Shown: positions 18,750 through 28,337 of the stretch, piece by piece | Layout: each line of letters begins with the position of its first letter | How positions within the stretch are numbered: the stretch's first letter is position 1 | DNA from: Enterococcus quebecensis | GTDB lineage: Bacteria > Bacillota > Bacilli > Lactobacillales > Enterococcaceae | Direction of reading: 5' to 3' | Assembly: GCF_001730365.1 (NCBI RefSeq) | Contig: NZ_MIKB01000001.1 | Span: forward strand, 558,001-622,000 | Length of the DNA stretch: 64,000 nt | Program-made: the position numbers and the translations under genes | The notes under the pieces: model-generated | The model's database searches: none | The model's input: only the letters and a program-made list of their open reading frames with translations | Told to the model about the DNA's origin: nothing

Positions 18750-18850
18750 GTGAAGCTAGATAACATACGATAACAACCTTACGCTTCACAACACCTTGTA
18801 CCAAGAAACATCAACGCCTAACGTCATTGTGTTTCTTGGCATGTTTCAAA
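18750..18850. repeat. degenerate intergenic repeat, copy B
   Basis: This stretch in the 160-bp gap between the two allD genes resembles 5866-5965. It contains two inverted repeats: TGTGAAGC with GCTTCACA, and CCAAGAAACA with TGTTTCTTGG. It also holds GAAGCTAGATAA, which recurs upstream of ptsH (38810-38821) and inverted in each 120-bp repeat near pucR. The hairpins could make an mRNA processing or attenuation point inside the operon. Confidence 0.45.
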
Positions 18851-18867
18851 GCTAAACAAAGTAACAT

Positions 18868-19935
18868 TTATTTCTTTTCACCAAAAGCATTTGTATTCTC
18901 ATAACGGTCATAATGTAGTGTATTACTCTTTAAATAATCATAAATATCTTTGACAATTTCAATACCATCTGTCAATGATTTTTCATAATTGATTTGATTG
19001 ATTTCTCCTGGATAATAAACTTGTTCAAACCCATCTGCTGCTGGAATTGCATGTAGTTCTTCCACCATTCCGTCAACTGATTCTTTAAACATATCTAAAT
19101 CAGTGAAACGTTTTGGATCAATCAAGATATACATTTGACCTACATCACGTCCTTTAGTTATGTCATCATACATAGAAGAAACATGTTTACCAAACGGTAA
19201 GCCTAAAAGCATTCCAGATAAGATGTCTACCATCATCATCAAACCATAACCTTTGGGTCCTGCAATTGGCAATAGCCCATTGACTTTATGAGGATCAGTT
19301 GTTGGCTTGCCATCTTTATCAACTGCCCAAGTATCAGGAATCTCTTTATTTTTAGAGCGCGCATCCAACACTTTGCCCCAAGCTTGAACCGTTGTTGCCA
19401 TATCAAAAACAATTGGCTCATGGCCTTTTCTTGGTGCTGCAAAAGCAATTGGATTCGTACCAAAATAGTTTTCTTTTCCGCCAAAAGGTACAACCATTGG
19501 ATCAGACTGACACATTGCAATTGCGATCAAATCTTGCTGAGCTGCTTTTTTCACATAATAAGATAACGCTCCACTATGGCTGATTTTAGAAATTCCAACC
19601 ACTGCTACACCAGATTTTTTTGCCATATCAATTGCGTAACCAAGTCCAACATCTGCAACAAATTGTCCCGCACCATTTTTACCGTGAACGATTCCTGAAC
19701 TTGGTCCAGTTTCTTCAAATTCGATTTTAGGATCAAGCGTTACGCCACCTTTGTCGATTTGTTCTGCATAATATTCTACCCTAACTGCTCCATGAGAGTG
19801 GATACCACATGCATCTGCAAATACCAAATGTGTCGCCACTTCATTTGCATGCTCTGGTTTTAAACCAGCTGTTTCTAATTTTTTTTCGATTAAATCATGC
19901 AATTCTTCTGGTTTCACTAAAACAGTTTCATTCAT
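18868..19935 (-). CDS. allD: ureidoglycolate dehydrogenase, upstream copy
   Basis: A 355-aa LDH2-family oxidoreductase with the same ordered blocks as its downstream neighbour: GIHSHGAVRVEYY, ISHSGALSYYV, FGTNPIAFAAP, GPKGYGLMMMVDILSG and PFGKHVSSMY. It lies 20 bp after allE, as expected for the enzyme using AllE's product, and it is the better candidate for the main ureidoglycolate dehydrogenase. The reaction gives oxalurate and NADH. Other members of the family oxidise malate, lactate or sulfolactate; context decides the call. Confidence 0.9.
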   Translation of the reverse strand: MNETVLVKPEELHDLIEKKLETAGLKPEHANEVATHLVFADACGIHSHGAVRVEYYAEQIDKGGVTLDPKIEFEETGPSSGIVHGKNGAGQFVADVGLGYAIDMAKKSGVAVVGISKISHSGALSYYVKKAAQQDLIAIAMCQSDPMVVPFGGKENYFGTNPIAFAAPRKGHEPIVFDMATTVQAWGKVLDARSKNKEIPDTWAVDKDGKPTTDPHKVNGLLPIAGPKGYGLMMMVDILSGMLLGLPFGKHVSSMYDDITKGRDVGQMYILIDPKRFTDLDMFKESVDGMVEELHAIPAADGFEQVYYPGEINQINYEKSLTDGIEIVKDIYDYLKSNTLHYDRYENTNAFGEKK

Positions 19936-19955
19936 TCTTAAACTTCCTCTTCAAA

Positions 19956-20741
19956 TTAGATTTCTGGATCACGGTTACAATCTTTTGAATAAACGTACAT
20001 TAATGGTTCATCACGTCCCACAGCATAAGCAGCTTGTTGTACATATGAACTCATAAAGATGTAATCCCCTTTTTCGACTGGCATCCATTCGTTATCTAAG
20101 TTGTACATTCCTTGTCCAGAAAGTAAGTATGCACCATGTTCTTGATAATGGGTCTCAATATAGCCATGACTTGCTCCTGGTTCAAAGGAAAGAATATGGA
20201 AGTTCATATCAAATCCTAAATCCTTTGGTAAAAAGTCCCACAGAAGAACATCTTTCATTCCTTCATATTCGATTGGTTCCATGTCATTGACATTACCGAC
20301 TACTTTGTGAGCTTCGTAGCCTTCTAATGGTTGATAGCGTTTTTTGTACAAGAAGATTTCTGTATCAGTATCTTGACCATTTTCTAAATACATTAATGTG
20401 CTAGCTGGCAAATAAGCATAGCCGCCTTTTGTTAATTCGTGGGTTTCTTTTCCGTCATTGACTTTTAAAACACCATCGATAACATAAACGATTGTTTCTA
20501 CACCTTCTCCACCAAAGCCTCGTTGGTTTTTACCATCTTTGTGCATCGTAATGATATAATCTACAAAATTTGCTCCTAATTGTTTAGAGCCTAAAATTGA
20601 ACAATCACAGTTCTCAAAACCAGGAATCACGTTGTTTACTAGTCCATCATGAGGAATCAACGCATAATTATTTTTTTTGATCACTGCTCTAGATGACAAC
20701 AAACCATCCAGATAACCAGTTTGATTATTTTTATACCCCAT
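19956..20741 (-). CDS. allE: (S)-ureidoglycine aminohydrolase
   Basis: A 261-aa bicupin that releases ammonia from (S)-ureidoglycine to give (S)-ureidoglycolate. Seen: two cupin halves, the first around [15 protein letters not shown] (residue 80) and the second carrying the metal-site string [14 protein letters not shown] near 190, with the Glu and His ligands expected for the Mn-binding C-terminal cupin. It lies 21 bp after allC and 20 bp before allD, exactly between its substrate-forming and product-using enzymes. Confidence 0.93.
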   Translation of the reverse strand: MGYKNNQTGYLDGLLSSRAVIKKNNYALIPHDGLVNNVIPGFENCDCSILGSKQLGANFVDYIITMHKDGKNQRGFGGEGVETIVYVIDGVLKVNDGKETHELTKGGYAYLPASTLMYLENGQDTDTEIFLYKKRYQPLEGYEAHKVVGNVNDMEPIEYEGMKDVLLWDFLPKDLGFDMNFHILSFEPGASHGYIETHYQEHGAYLLSGQGMYNLDNEWMPVEKGDYIFMSSYVQQAAYAVGRDEPLMYVYSKDCNRDPEI

Positions 20742-20762
20742 TTTACACTTTCCTACCTTCTA

Positions 20763-21989
20763 TTATTTGTATGCTAATTCATATAGAGTGCTAGCTAATA
20801 CTTTAACCCCATTGACTAAGTCGTCTATATCTGTTGCTTCTGCCGGATTATGGCTGATACCGTTGATACTTGGTACAAAAATCATAGCTGTTGGGAAATT
20901 CGGCGCGATGATTTGAGAATCATGTCCAGCCCCACTGTGCATTACTTTGTATTTCATATTTTCAGATTTAGCTGCAGTTTCAATAGCCGAAACGATGTCT
21001 TCGTTCATTGGTACAGGCGCTTCATCCATCCATAAATCAATATCAATTTCTAAACCGTGTTCAGCCGCAATTTTTTTCATTAATTCTTCGATTTCTTTTG
21101 TAAAGGCATGAAGTTCTCCACTGTCAGTATGACGGCAATCCATTGTAAACAACACTTCACCAGGAACAACATTTACTGTGTTAGGTTTAGGTTCAACTTT
21201 ACCGAAAGTCAGTACTAATGGGTCACCAACTTCTAACGCACGATCGATAGCTTGTGAACAAATCTTAGCAAAACCATATACAGCATCTTTACGATAGCCC
21301 ATTGGCGTCGTACCAGCGTGATTGGCTTCACCTTTTAATACAATCGTGTAACGTCTTTGACCAGCGATATTATTAACAACACCAATTTGTAAGTGTTCTT
21401 TCTCAAGTACTGTTCCTTGTTCAATGTGGATCTCTACAAATGCTTTAATATCATCTCTTGGTGCTTTACTTTCATCTCTAAAGTCAAAACCATGACGTTG
21501 CATTTCTTCAACAAATTTTAACCCTTCAAAGTCAGCGATTTCAATAACATCTTCTCTTTTCGCTTCACCTACAAAGTTTTTGCTTCCCCAGAAAACAGTT
21601 GGGAAACGACTTCCTTCTTCTTCAGCCATTGAGATGACTTCTAATGAACGTTTTGGTTTACCGTGTGTTTCTAATAGATACTGGATCGCAACATAAGCTG
21701 CAATAACACCAAATTGTCCATCCAAGTTCCCACCATTTACAACTGTGTCAATGTGAGAGCCTGATAAAATCGTTTCTTCTGGATGTTCTGTCCCTTCTAC
21801 TCTTCCAAAGAGGTTGCCGATTTCATCAAATGAAGCAGTCATACCGATAGCTTCCAAATTTTCTTTCACAGTTTTTTGTGCTTCCAACCAAGAATCAGAA
21901 TACAATAAACGTGTCATTCCACCTGTTGGATCGTTGCCAATATTAGATATTTGATCAATATTTTCCTGTAAAACTTTTTTTAAATCCAT
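20763..21989 (-). CDS. allC: allantoate amidohydrolase
   Basis: An M20-family metallohydrolase of 408 aa that turns allantoate into ureidoglycine, CO2 and ammonia. Seen: GSHIDTV and the metal aspartate in NLDGQFG, the Glu pair in AEEEGSRFP, HIEQGTVLE, the dimer-interface HAGTTPMGYRKDA, and the late histidine in GAGHDSQII. The frame has an ATG at 21998, but GGGAG directly abuts it, whereas the ATG at 21989 is nine bases downstream of the ribosome binding site, so I prefer the latter. It is the first gene of the eight-gene operon, with cre-like and TTTGTG sequences upstream. N-carbamoyl-L-amino acid hydrolase is the nearest alternative. Confidence 0.93.
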   Translation of the reverse strand: MDLKKVLQENIDQISNIGNDPTGGMTRLLYSDSWLEAQKTVKENLEAIGMTASFDEIGNLFGRVEGTEHPEETILSGSHIDTVVNGGNLDGQFGVIAAYVAIQYLLETHGKPKRSLEVISMAEEEGSRFPTVFWGSKNFVGEAKREDVIEIADFEGLKFVEEMQRHGFDFRDESKAPRDDIKAFVEIHIEQGTVLEKEHLQIGVVNNIAGQRRYTIVLKGEANHAGTTPMGYRKDAVYGFAKICSQAIDRALEVGDPLVLTFGKVEPKPNTVNVVPGEVLFTMDCRHTDSGELHAFTKEIEELMKKIAAEHGLEIDIDLWMDEAPVPMNEDIVSAIETAAKSENMKYKVMHSGAGHDSQIIAPNFPTAMIFVPSINGISHNPAEATDIDDLVNGVKVLASTLYELAYK

Positions 21990-22022
21990 TTGATACATCT
22001 CCCTCTTTTATTATCATAACCA

Positions 22023-22091
22023 TTGTAAGCGGTTGCCAGTTTTCATACACTATCCATATTTCACAAATTAACTACTATCTTTGTGCGCATT
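22023..22091 (-). promoter_or_regulatory. cre-like site and TTTGTG inverted repeat upstream of the allC operon
   Basis: TTGTAAGCGGTTGCCA at 22023-22038 matches the cre consensus at 14 of 16 positions. Farther from allC, TTTCACAAA (about 22059) and TTTGTGCGC (22080) face each other as an inverted repeat. The combination matches the region upstream of the MFS gene at 9 kb. CcpA control plus a pathway-specific regulator is the natural reading. Confidence 0.45.
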
Positions 22092-22186
22092 AAACATAAA
22101 GACTGGGGTTATTTGGGTTAAAATAGAAATAAGTTAGTGAAACTATCTAGTTTCTCAGGCCAATTTTTACATTAGGAGGACTTTTC

Positions 22187-23050
22187 ATGATAAAACAAGA
22201 ATTTTGCTATAGCCGATTGAATGATTTAGATTTATCTATGACTTTTTACTCTGTCCCCGATAATTCTTCTACCAAAGCTACGTTGCTTTATTTACATGGC
22301 GGCGGCTTACTTTATGGAAATCGTGATGATTTACCTGAGGCATATTGTCAGCTTTTAATAGAAAATGGTTACAACTTGCTGACTATTGATTATCCATTAG
22401 CTCCAGAGGTTAAACTTTCCACAATCTATAGCTGCTTGCAAGAAAGTATCACTTGGTTTTTGAATAATTATCAAACCACTCTTGGGTTAAGAAACCCTGA
22501 TTATTTCTTATTTGGACGTTCTGCCGGCGGTTTTCTAACCTATCTTTTATCTGCACGCCATCATCTTTTGGAACAAAAAGGGTTGATTAGCTTTTATGGA
22601 TATTACGATTTGACCAATCCAGCCTTCAGTCAACCTAGCAGCTATTACAATCAGTTCCCTAAAGTAGCTCCGATGGCTGCTCAAGCTATGATTCATTCTA
22701 AACCTATTGCAAATGCTTCTATTAATGAACGTTTTTCTCTCTATTTATCTGGCCGTCAATTCGGTAACTGGTTAAGCTATTTGGTCAATAATCCTAGTGA
22801 AAAAGAAACCTATAGCCTTACAGACACTGAACTTACTAAATTACCAGCTGCCTTTTTAGCTCACAGTTCAGCTGATCAAGACGTGCCTGTTGAAGCATCT
22901 CGAATAGCTGAAAGTAAAATCCCAAATGTTACTTATGAAGAAGTTGAAAAACTTCCTCATGATTTTGACAGCGATTTAACCAATGGAGAAGGCCATCGTG
23001 TCTATTATGCTTTAATTAAATGGCTAGATCAAACACTGGCTACTAGTTAA
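22187..23050 (+). CDS. alpha/beta hydrolase, esterase/lipase-like
   Basis: A 287-aa hydrolase of the hormone-sensitive-lipase type (Abhydrolase_3). Seen: the oxyanion motif HGGGL near residue 38, the nucleophile GRSAGG near 110, Asp in SADQDVP near 229, and His in LPHDFD near 262. No signal peptide, so it is cytoplasmic. An AGGAGG precedes the ATG. It is divergent from the ureide operon, sharing its upstream region, and could be co-regulated; a role in ureide metabolism is not shown. The substrate is unknown. Confidence 0.85.
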   Translation: MIKQEFCYSRLNDLDLSMTFYSVPDNSSTKATLLYLHGGGLLYGNRDDLPEAYCQLLIENGYNLLTIDYPLAPEVKLSTIYSCLQESITWFLNNYQTTLGLRNPDYFLFGRSAGGFLTYLLSARHHLLEQKGLISFYGYYDLTNPAFSQPSSYYNQFPKVAPMAAQAMIHSKPIANASINERFSLYLSGRQFGNWLSYLVNNPSEKETYSLTDTELTKLPAAFLAHSSADQDVPVEASRIAESKIPNVTYEEVEKLPHDFDSDLTNGEGHRVYYALIKWLDQTLATS

Positions 23051-23092
23051 TTTTAACATAGTAATCTATTAAAACAGTTATATCCTTATAAA

Positions 23093-23124
23093 AAAGACAT
23101 TCCCGAGCAATCAGGAATGTCTTT
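23093..23124. terminator. bidirectional terminator between the hydrolase and tig
   Basis: AAAGACATTCC and GGAATGTCTTT form an 11-bp stem with a 10-base loop, with A- and T-rich flanks on both sides, between convergent stops. Confidence 0.8.
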
Positions 23125-23134
23125 AAAATTTGTC

Positions 23135-24418
23135 TTATTTTTCAGTTGCAGTTTCAGTGATTACTTCTACTGCACGCTTCATGCGGATATCATGTTTCAA
23201 CATATCTTCAGTTAAGACACGTTTCACTTGATCAATCGGCATATTGTATTGTTCAGATAATTCATTGATTTCATTATCCATATCTTCTTGTGATACTTCA
23301 ATATTTTCAGCTTTAGCGATCGCTTCGATTACAAGGTTAGTTTTCGTACGAACTTCTGCTTCTGCTTCAAATTGTTTGTGCAAGTCAGCTTCAGTTGTTC
23401 CAGTTAATTGATAATACATATCTGGAGCAATTCCTTGACGTTGCATGTTGTTTAAGAATTCATCCATTGAACGGTGAACTTCATCATGTACCATAACATG
23501 TGGAAGGTCAACGATCTCAGAGTTGTCAACAGCTTGACGAATTGCAGCTTCGTCTTTAGCTTCTGTTGCAGCAGTTTCTTTAGATTCTGTCAATTCTTTA
23601 CGGTATTTTTCTTTTAATTCATCTAATGATTCTACTGAATCATCAACGTCTTTAGCAAATTCATCGTCTAAAGTTGGTAATTCTTTTGCTTTCACTTCGT
23701 GAACTTTCACTTGGAAAACAGCTTCTTTACCAGCTAAGTCTTCTGCTTGATAATCTTCTGGGAATGTTACTGTTACTTCAACTTCTTCTCCAGCTTTTTT
23801 ACCAACTAGTTGATCTTCAAATCCTGGGATGAAAGAGTTAGAACCTAATTCAAGAGAATAGTTTTCGCCTTTTCCACCTTCAAAAGCAACGCCCTCTTTG
23901 AAGCCTTCAAAATCAATAACAACAGTATCACCTTCAACAGCTGCTTCATCTTCTTTGATTACTAATTCAGCTTGTGATTCTAATTCACGTTGGATGCGAG
24001 CATCAACGTCTGCATCTGTTACTTCACGGTCTTGTTTTTCAACTGTTAAGTTTTTATATTCGCCTAATTTCACTTCAGGTTTTACAGTTACTTCAGCAGT
24101 TACTACCCAGTCTTCACCTTTATTCATGCTTTCAACATCAATTTTAGGTTGTGATACTGGATCAATTCCAGCTTCTTTCACAGCTGCTTCGTATACTTCT
24201 GGTAAAACTGCGTTCAATGCATCCTCATACAAAGCTTCTTCTCCGTACATACGGTTGAATACTTGACGTGATACTTTTCCTTTACGGAATCCTGGAACGT
24301 TAAGATTTTTTTTGACTTTATCAAATGCTTGTTTCAAGCCTTTTTCAATTAGAGTTTGATCAACTGAAAAAGTTAACACACCATCATTAGTGCCTTTTTT
24401 TTCCCATTTCGCAGACAT
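23135..24418 (-). CDS. tig: trigger factor (ribosome-associated chaperone, prolyl isomerase)
   Basis: A 427-aa trigger factor. Seen: the N-terminal ribosome-binding domain with the signature [12 protein letters not shown] at about residues 44-55, the FKBP-like domain around [11 protein letters not shown] (about 160), and the helical C-terminal domain ending in an ALTER-type ITETATEK tail. It binds nascent chains at the ribosome exit. The start at 24418 has GGAGGG seven bases upstream; an 11-codon extension lacks a site. It is monocistronic, with a terminator after it. Confidence 0.97.
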   Translation of the reverse strand: MSAKWEKKGTNDGVLTFSVDQTLIEKGLKQAFDKVKKNLNVPGFRKGKVSRQVFNRMYGEEALYEDALNAVLPEVYEAAVKEAGIDPVSQPKIDVESMNKGEDWVVTAEVTVKPEVKLGEYKNLTVEKQDREVTDADVDARIQRELESQAELVIKEDEAAVEGDTVVIDFEGFKEGVAFEGGKGENYSLELGSNSFIPGFEDQLVGKKAGEEVEVTVTFPEDYQAEDLAGKEAVFQVKVHEVKAKELPTLDDEFAKDVDDSVESLDELKEKYRKELTESKETAATEAKDEAAIRQAVDNSEIVDLPHVMVHDEVHRSMDEFLNNMQRQGIAPDMYYQLTGTTEADLHKQFEAEAEVRTKTNLVIEAIAKAENIEVSQEDMDNEINELSEQYNMPIDQVKRVLTEDMLKHDIRMKRAVEVITETATEK

Positions 24419-24830
24419 TTGTTTCCCTCCGAATAATTTAGTTTTATACATGAATTTATGTTATGCATACTTTTAAATAGTACACCATCACCACTTAAAT
24501 GTAAACATTTTAGATGATATGTACTTACATAAATTGCGATTTTAATCAGTTTGTTCCTCACCTTTCCAAATTTATTTTTCTATTTTCCATTTTTTGTCTA
24601 ACTTCAATAAAAAAAGGACTACTTGATTAGAGAAAATTGTTACAAATGGCATTAATCCACATAAACTATGCAACAACGACAACTTTTTCAATTCAAAAGA
24701 CACTCCTCTTAAAAAAAAAATCAAAAATGGTAGCGAAGTAGAATAAAATGGATTCCTTTCGTTATTTTTTTTTATGTACCATTGTAGATGTAGAACTAGC
24801 TACACAAATTTAATCAAATGGAGGTAACAA
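24419..24830. other. intergenic region between divergent tig and the M60 protease gene
   Basis: About 410 bp, AT-rich, with no convincing ORF. Near 24730-24785 the sequence AATGGTA and a distant TACCATT are imperfect inverted arms around a T-run. It should hold the promoters of both genes, but I cannot assign boxes with confidence. Confidence 0.4.
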
Positions 24831-27800
24831 ATGAAAAAGATAGGAATATTTTTATTACTATTGTCTTTTGGTTTAGGGTTTGCTGAAAAAAGTGAAGCTG
24901 CACAGCCTATACAACAGCAAACAATAAAAGGGGTAAAAGATCCAACTTGGCTTGGGGATATGGGAGTCTCAAGGGGACGTTTACATGATCGACAAGATCT
25001 GGGATTTATTTTAAGAAAAAATACACTATTAAGGGTTCGTCAATCAAACCCAAATTTCAAAGGAAATGTAACCATACGATTATTAGGAAATGATAAAAAG
25101 GTAGAAAAAGAGCTTAAAGTTGGACAAATCTGGACAACGATTTCTGCTCCAGCCGATTTAGTTCCTTTTATTGATAGTCCTTTTGGTGATACATCAGCGA
25201 CTATCGAATACCAAGTTGACAGTTATCAAGCACCAAAAAAATTACCAATTTATCAATTAAACGGAAATACACAAAGTTTTTTCCAAACATGGGATCAGCA
25301 AGATTCAGAATATGCTTTAATTAAAGGAAAGCAATTCCAAATGTTTGCTCCAAAAAAAGATAAATCATCTCTTAAATATTTAAAAGATTTTTCTTCTTTA
25401 AATGAAATGATTCAATATTTTGATGGTATTTTTGACTTTAATGACAAACTAATTGGATTAGACAACTCGTCAGCGATTCATCAACGTCCAGACACTCGCT
25501 ACTTTATTAAAGCAGACATCAATGGAGCAGGATACGCTTATTACGGTTCTTTCTGGACTGCCTTAAGTAAAGATGAGATTGCAGAAATGTGGTTAACCAA
25601 AAACCATTGGGGTACCTTACACGAAATCGCTCATGGTTACCAAGCAAAATTTGATGATCAAGGAATGTACACAGGTGAAGTCAGCAATAACTTATTCGGA
25701 GTTCAATATCAATATGAAAAGTTAGGCAAAGAAAAAGCAGATAGAAACGGCTGGCTTTTTGATTATGGAAACCGAAACAAAATCGATAATGAACTTTATC
25801 AAGAACTCGTTCGTTCAAATAAAGGATACAATGAAATCAATGATTTACGATTAAAATTATTGATGTTATCACTCTTGAAACAAAAAGCTGGAAACGAAGC
25901 ATTCACAAAACTCTATAAAGAATACAGAGAACTTTCTGCAAAAGACAAAGAAACAGCTAATCTACAATCTTATCCACTATTGATGCAAAAATATTACAGT
26001 GAAACGAACAAGATGGATGCTACTCCTATTTTAGAAAAATGGAAATTAGAAACCTCTACAGTACAAGGCGAACTTAACCGCGCAAAAGGATACACACCAT
26101 TTGCACCTTTAGCCTATATTGTTCCAGAATATCAGCTACCGGCAGCTAGAAGATTAACAGACAATTCAATGTTGATTAATTCTAATTTCCAGATGGTCAA
26201 TAATCAAGACATTGCGTCATTAGGTCTAAAAGGGTCACTGACAGTAAAACTAAACACAAACGGTTTGGCCTCACTTAACAATCAAAAAATATATTTAAAA
26301 GAAGGGAAAAAAGTAGTCAAAGAAGCGACTATTAAAAGCAACAGTAACACCATTACTTTCAATGACGTTCCAAATGGCGTATACACTGTTGAAGCACCTA
26401 CTTCAGTAAATGGAGAAACTTATGTACAAGAGCAATATTATGCTTTTGTAAAAGAGCAAAACAATACATTTGAACTTACTTTGAACAAAGCAAAATCAAG
26501 TTCAATCGCTGATGATACGTTTAAATTTGCAGGACTTAGTGACACTATTTTTGCTACAGTAAAAATGGATAACGCCAAACAAGAACTTCAATTTGATTTA
26601 GATTCAGACACTCCTCATTCTTTCTTCCCGAATGAGACATACGTATCTTTACAAGTTAAAGACCAAAAAGGAGCAGTTGTTCAAACTATAACGGTCAAAG
26701 GAACTAACGAGAAACCAAGAAAAGTAATCACTTCAATGAAAGAAGGATATACACTTTCAATTTTCCACGCGGAAACAAGAACTCGCTTACTTTCTTCAGA
26801 AAATATAATCAACAAAAATTTAAAAACAAACCAATTTGTTTTAACTAAACATGGTCTGAAAAATACCACTTTCGATCATAATCCTGAAACAAACTTAATG
26901 AAAAAAATTGACAACAATGCCCAATTGATTCTAAAGAATCCAGAGTTAGAATCATTCCAAAAATCAGGAATCAAATATCAATTATGGGCAGCAATCCAAT
27001 TATTAAATGAACCTCATAAAAAGAACTATCTAGAAAAGTACAAAGAAATTTTTGATACACCAACAACTATTGAAAAAGATTATACCATCGATTTTAAAGG
27101 CTATGCAGATAGAACATTTGCTACTTTGAATTTAAATACTGAAAAACCAAGTGCTAGTTTGCAAACCCAAAAAGGGATTCCACATTATTACTTTGATGAC
27201 AACTATGGTACAATTTTGATTCAAAATGAAAAAGGTGAACCGACATTTAAGAAAGAATACGTTGGTAGCAAAGAGTTGGAAGAAGAAATAGAAACACTAC
27301 CACTAAAAATTTCAGATTACATCACAGTCACACATAAAGAAGCAAAAAATCGACTGATGATTTTCAAACAGCCAAGCAAACAACCTTTAGAAACTGGCGA
27401 AACAATTACCTATCAAGTAACGGCAGATGGTTTGGTGAAAGCTAGCGCTCCAGCTATTCCACCAAGCAAGGAACCTGAATTTTCAAAACAAGTAGATGTT
27501 ACCTTTAAAGGTCTGAGCGATGAAGTTTTTGCAACAATGGCTATCGATTTAGAAAAAAATAACGCCACTATCGAAACAAAAGCGAAAAGACCTCACTGGT
27601 ATTTTGAAGAGCAATATGCTGCTATTTTAATTCAAGATAGCGCTGGAAAAAAACGTTTCGATAAAGAGTTTATCGGAAGAACGATTTATCCTCAAACGAC
27701 TGAAACAACAGAGATTCAATTAAACGATTATATTACTATTTCCCACAAAGAATGGCAAAATCGTTTAGACATCATCGAGCAACCGAACAAACAAGCGTTA

Positions 27801-28259
27801 GAAACAAATGAAACCATTACCTATCAAGTAACCTCAAAAGGGTTAGTGAAAGCAACAGCTCCACCAGTTGAAGAACCAAAACCCGTACAACAAGTAGTAA
27901 ACTTCAAGTTTAACGGGTATAACGATGAGACTTTTGCAACAATGGATGTCGATTTAAATAGTAAAAAAGCGACTATTCAGCGTAATAATGTCATGCCCCA
28001 CTATAACTTTAATGCGTTCTACGCATCTGTTATACTTAAATCTGAAACAGGGAAAATAAAGTATAGACAAGAGTTTATTGGGAATGTCCATTATTCGGCT
28101 CTCCAAAGATCCTTCACTTTTGGATTAAATGACACAATAACTGTAATGCATAAAGAATGGCAAAATCGTTTGTTTGTTACTTCTGACAACCAAACGATGG
28201 AAACAGGCTTGACTACAACGTATAAAGTAACTGAAAATGGATTACAAGTTGTGAAATAA
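24831..28259 (+). CDS. secreted M60/enhancin-like zinc metalloprotease with four C-terminal repeats
   Basis: A 1142-aa protein. Seen: a signal peptide (about residues 1-24, ending SEAA), a peptidase domain with zinc motif HEIAHGYQ near residue 263 and a downstream Glu in GEVSNN, and a C-terminal half built of four related repeats starting near residues 562, 753, 888 and 1023. The repeats share a core of FKG or FAG, then FAT, then PH, with HKE.QNRL near their ends in the last copies. Family knowledge: M60-like proteases (gluzincins) of gut bacteria cut mucin-type glycoproteins, and related repeats are annotated as putative mucin- or carbohydrate-binding. No LPXTG anchor, so it is probably released. 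GGAGG precedes the ATG. Confidence 0.88.
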   Translation: MKKIGIFLLLLSFGLGFAEKSEAAQPIQQQTIKGVKDPTWLGDMGVSRGRLHDRQDLGFILRKNTLLRVRQSNPNFKGNVTIRLLGNDKKVEKELKVGQIWTTISAPADLVPFIDSPFGDTSATIEYQVDSYQAPKKLPIYQLNGNTQSFFQTWDQQDSEYALIKGKQFQMFAPKKDKSSLKYLKDFSSLNEMIQYFDGIFDFNDKLIGLDNSSAIHQRPDTRYFIKADINGAGYAYYGSFWTALSKDEIAEMWLTKNHWGTLHEIAHGYQAKFDDQGMYTGEVSNNLFGVQYQYEKLGKEKADRNGWLFDYGNRNKIDNELYQELVRSNKGYNEINDLRLKLLMLSLLKQKAGNEAFTKLYKEYRELSAKDKETANLQSYPLLMQKYYSETNKMDATPILEKWKLETSTVQGELNRAKGYTPFAPLAYIVPEYQLPAARRLTDNSMLINSNFQMVNNQDIASLGLKGSLTVKLNTNGLASLNNQKIYLKEGKKVVKEATIKSNSNTITFNDVPNGVYTVEAPTSVNGETYVQEQYYAFVKEQNNTFELTLNKAKSSSIADDTFKFAGLSDTIFATVKMDNAKQELQFDLDSDTPHSFFPNETYVSLQVKDQKGAVVQTITVKGTNEKPRKVITSMKEGYTLSIFHAETRTRLLSSENIINKNLKTNQFVLTKHGLKNTTFDHNPETNLMKKIDNNAQLILKNPELESFQKSGIKYQLWAAIQLLNEPHKKNYLEKYKEIFDTPTTIEKDYTIDFKGYADRTFATLNLNTEKPSASLQTQKGIPHYYFDDNYGTILIQNEKGEPTFKKEYVGSKELEEEIETLPLKISDYITVTHKEAKNRLMIFKQPSKQPLETGETITYQVTADGLVKASAPAIPPSKEPEFSKQVDVTFKGLSDEVFATMAIDLEKNNATIETKAKRPHWYFEEQYAAILIQDSAGKKRFDKEFIGRTIYPQTTETTEIQLNDYITISHKEWQNRLDIIEQPNKQALETNETITYQVTSKGLVKATAPPVEEPKPVQQVVNFKFNGYNDETFATMDVDLNSKKATIQRNNVMPHYNFNAFYASVILKSETGKIKYRQEFIGNVHYSALQRSFTFGLNDTITVMHKEWQNRLFVTSDNQTMETGLTTTYKVTENGLQVVK

Positions 28260-28276
28260 TTTTTAGAATATAAGAA

Positions 28277-28318
28277 GAACTCCTCCTGAAACTTTTATTG
28301 TTTCGGAGGAGTTTTTCT
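28277..28318. terminator. terminator after the M60 protease gene
   Basis: AACTCCTCCTGAAAC and GTTTCGGAGGAGTT form a long stem with a 7-base loop and a TTTTT tail. Confidence 0.85.
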
Positions 28319-28337
28319 ATGTTAAATAGCGAATAAC

